Shown piece by piece: positions 63,468 through 64,000 of a stretch of DNA of 64,000 nucleotides. Location: contig NZ_QFFF01000002.1 in assembly GCF_003129465.1 (NCBI RefSeq), positions 248,001 through 312,000 of the forward strand. Direction: 5' to 3'. The first letter of the stretch is position 1. Every line of letters starts with the position of its first letter. A program made the translations under genes and the position numbers. The DNA comes from Sphingosinicella humi (GTDB lineage: Bacteria > Pseudomonadota > Alphaproteobacteria > Sphingomonadales > Sphingomonadaceae). The notes below the pieces were generated by a model. It did no database searches. It was not told the origin of the DNA and saw nothing but the letters and a program-made list of their open reading frames with translations.

Positions 63468-64000
63468 TTAGGCGGCCGGCTTCAGGACCTCCTGACCTTC
63501 CTGCCAGTTGCAGGGGCAGAGCTCGTCGGTCTGCAGAGCGTCGAGGACGCGCAGCGTCTCCTGCGGGTTACGGCCGACGTTGAGACCGTTGACCGTGACG
63601 TGCTGGATTACATTGTCCGGATCGACGATGAAGGTGGCGCGGTAGGCGACGCCCTCTTCCGGATGAAGAATGCCGAGCGCGTCGGCCAGCTTCTTCGCAT
63701 TGTCCGCGATCCAGGGGAAATCGGCCTGCGCCAGGCGCTCGTCCGACTTGCGCCAGGCGAAGTGGACGTGGCTGGTGTCGGTCGAGGCGCCGATCAGCAC
63801 GGTGTCGCGATCGGCGAATTCCTGGTTGAGTTCGCCATAGCCGACGATTTCGGTCGGGCAGACGAAGGTGAAGTCCTTGGGCCAGTAGAAGAGGACCTTC
63901 CACTTCCCGTTCGTCTCGCCAAGGTTGATCGTCTCGTCGGCCGGAAGGGCGGACGTGCCCTGCTGGACCGGAAGCGTCAGTTCGGGAAGCTTGTCACCAA
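63468..64000 (-). CDS. ahpC: Peroxiredoxin AhpC (N-terminus cut by window edge)
   Basis: Typical 2-Cys peroxiredoxin that reduces peroxides. 177 codons are in the window, lacking only the first few residues. The peroxidatic Cys lies in KDFTFVCPTEIVGYGELN, and the resolving Cys region is TDELCPCNWQEGQEVLKPAA. DTSHVHFAWRKSDERLAQ is typical of the AhpE/Prx1-like AhpC of sphingomonads and actinobacteria that works with AhpD. Promoter lies outside the window. Confidence 0.94.
   Translation of the reverse strand, partial: GDKLPELTLPVQQGTSALPADETINLGETNGKWKVLFYWPKDFTFVCPTEIVGYGELNQEFADRDTVLIGASTDTSHVHFAWRKSDERLAQADFPWIADNAKKLADALGILHPEEGVAYRATFIVDPDNVIQHVTVNGLNVGRNPQETLRVLDALQTDELCPCNWQEGQEVLKPAA

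Overview
This is a GC-rich, densely coding 64 kb stretch of what looks like a sphingomonad (Alphaproteobacteria) chromosome. The evidence is a set of lineage-typical genes (DUF2794 protein, UrcA, short ProS without an insertion domain, CtrA-lineage style LexA), GTTC-N7-GTTC LexA boxes, GGAAC-N16/17-CGTT promoters of the EcfG general stress sigma factor, and several families of intergenic inverted repeats common in this group. No tRNA, rRNA, CRISPR array, prophage or insertion sequence was recognised.

Layout: 1-5.0 kb, minus strand: enoyl-CoA hydratase (cut by the window edge), ispE, a TPR protein and ETF-ubiquinone oxidoreductase. 5.1-8.8 kb, plus strand: a divergent uracil-DNA-glycosylase-like protein, a lytic transglycosylase and a radical SAM protein behind a LexA box. 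8.9-18.5 kb, minus strand: acyl-CoA ligase, dnaE, an LprI-like membrane protein, lolD, lolC/E and proS. 18.5-26.8 kb: a Gln/Gly-rich stress peptide, CHRD protein, pyrG, secG, tpiA, ppiD, an orphan trpG, lexA and a PilZ-like protein. 27-39.4 kb: a large respiratory island. A caa3-type oxidase (coxB with a cytochrome c domain, coxA/coxC fusion, small membrane proteins) reads leftwards; a complete alternative complex III operon (actABCDEF) reads rightwards, followed by a cytochrome c on the other strand and a CtaG assembly factor. 39.3-49.6 kb: a DNA glycosylase, enoyl-CoA hydratase, paaK, urcA/LysR pair, PhyH dioxygenase, glmS, glmU, gph and a zinc alcohol dehydrogenase. 49.6-52.2 kb, minus strand: a four-gene HprK-related-kinase-A system (Tat-signal protein, PqqD-like protein, kinase, nucleotidyltransferase) of unknown function. 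52.3-59.8 kb: the phosphate regulon phoR-pstSCAB-phoU-phoB with Pho boxes. 59.8-64 kb: a secreted Pro/Thr-rich protein, a DUF2157-like membrane protein, DUF2794, cysE, ahpD and ahpC (cut by the window end).

The most interesting region is the respiratory island. Alternative complex III oxidises quinol and passes electrons to cytochrome c; here it is divergent from a caa3 oxidase, as expected for an ACIII-oxidase supercomplex. The 155-bp gap between the two operons carries a perfect EcfG-type promoter facing actA and a one-mismatch version facing coxB, which suggests a stress-induced alternative respiratory chain. The pentahaem subunit ActA also carries an in-frame palindromic repeat element, the same family as the repeat between glmU and glmS. 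The HprK-related-kinase-A cluster is the second candidate for undescribed biology. Two LexA targets, two strong EcfG promoters and a Pho promoter give the window an unusually readable stress-regulation layer.
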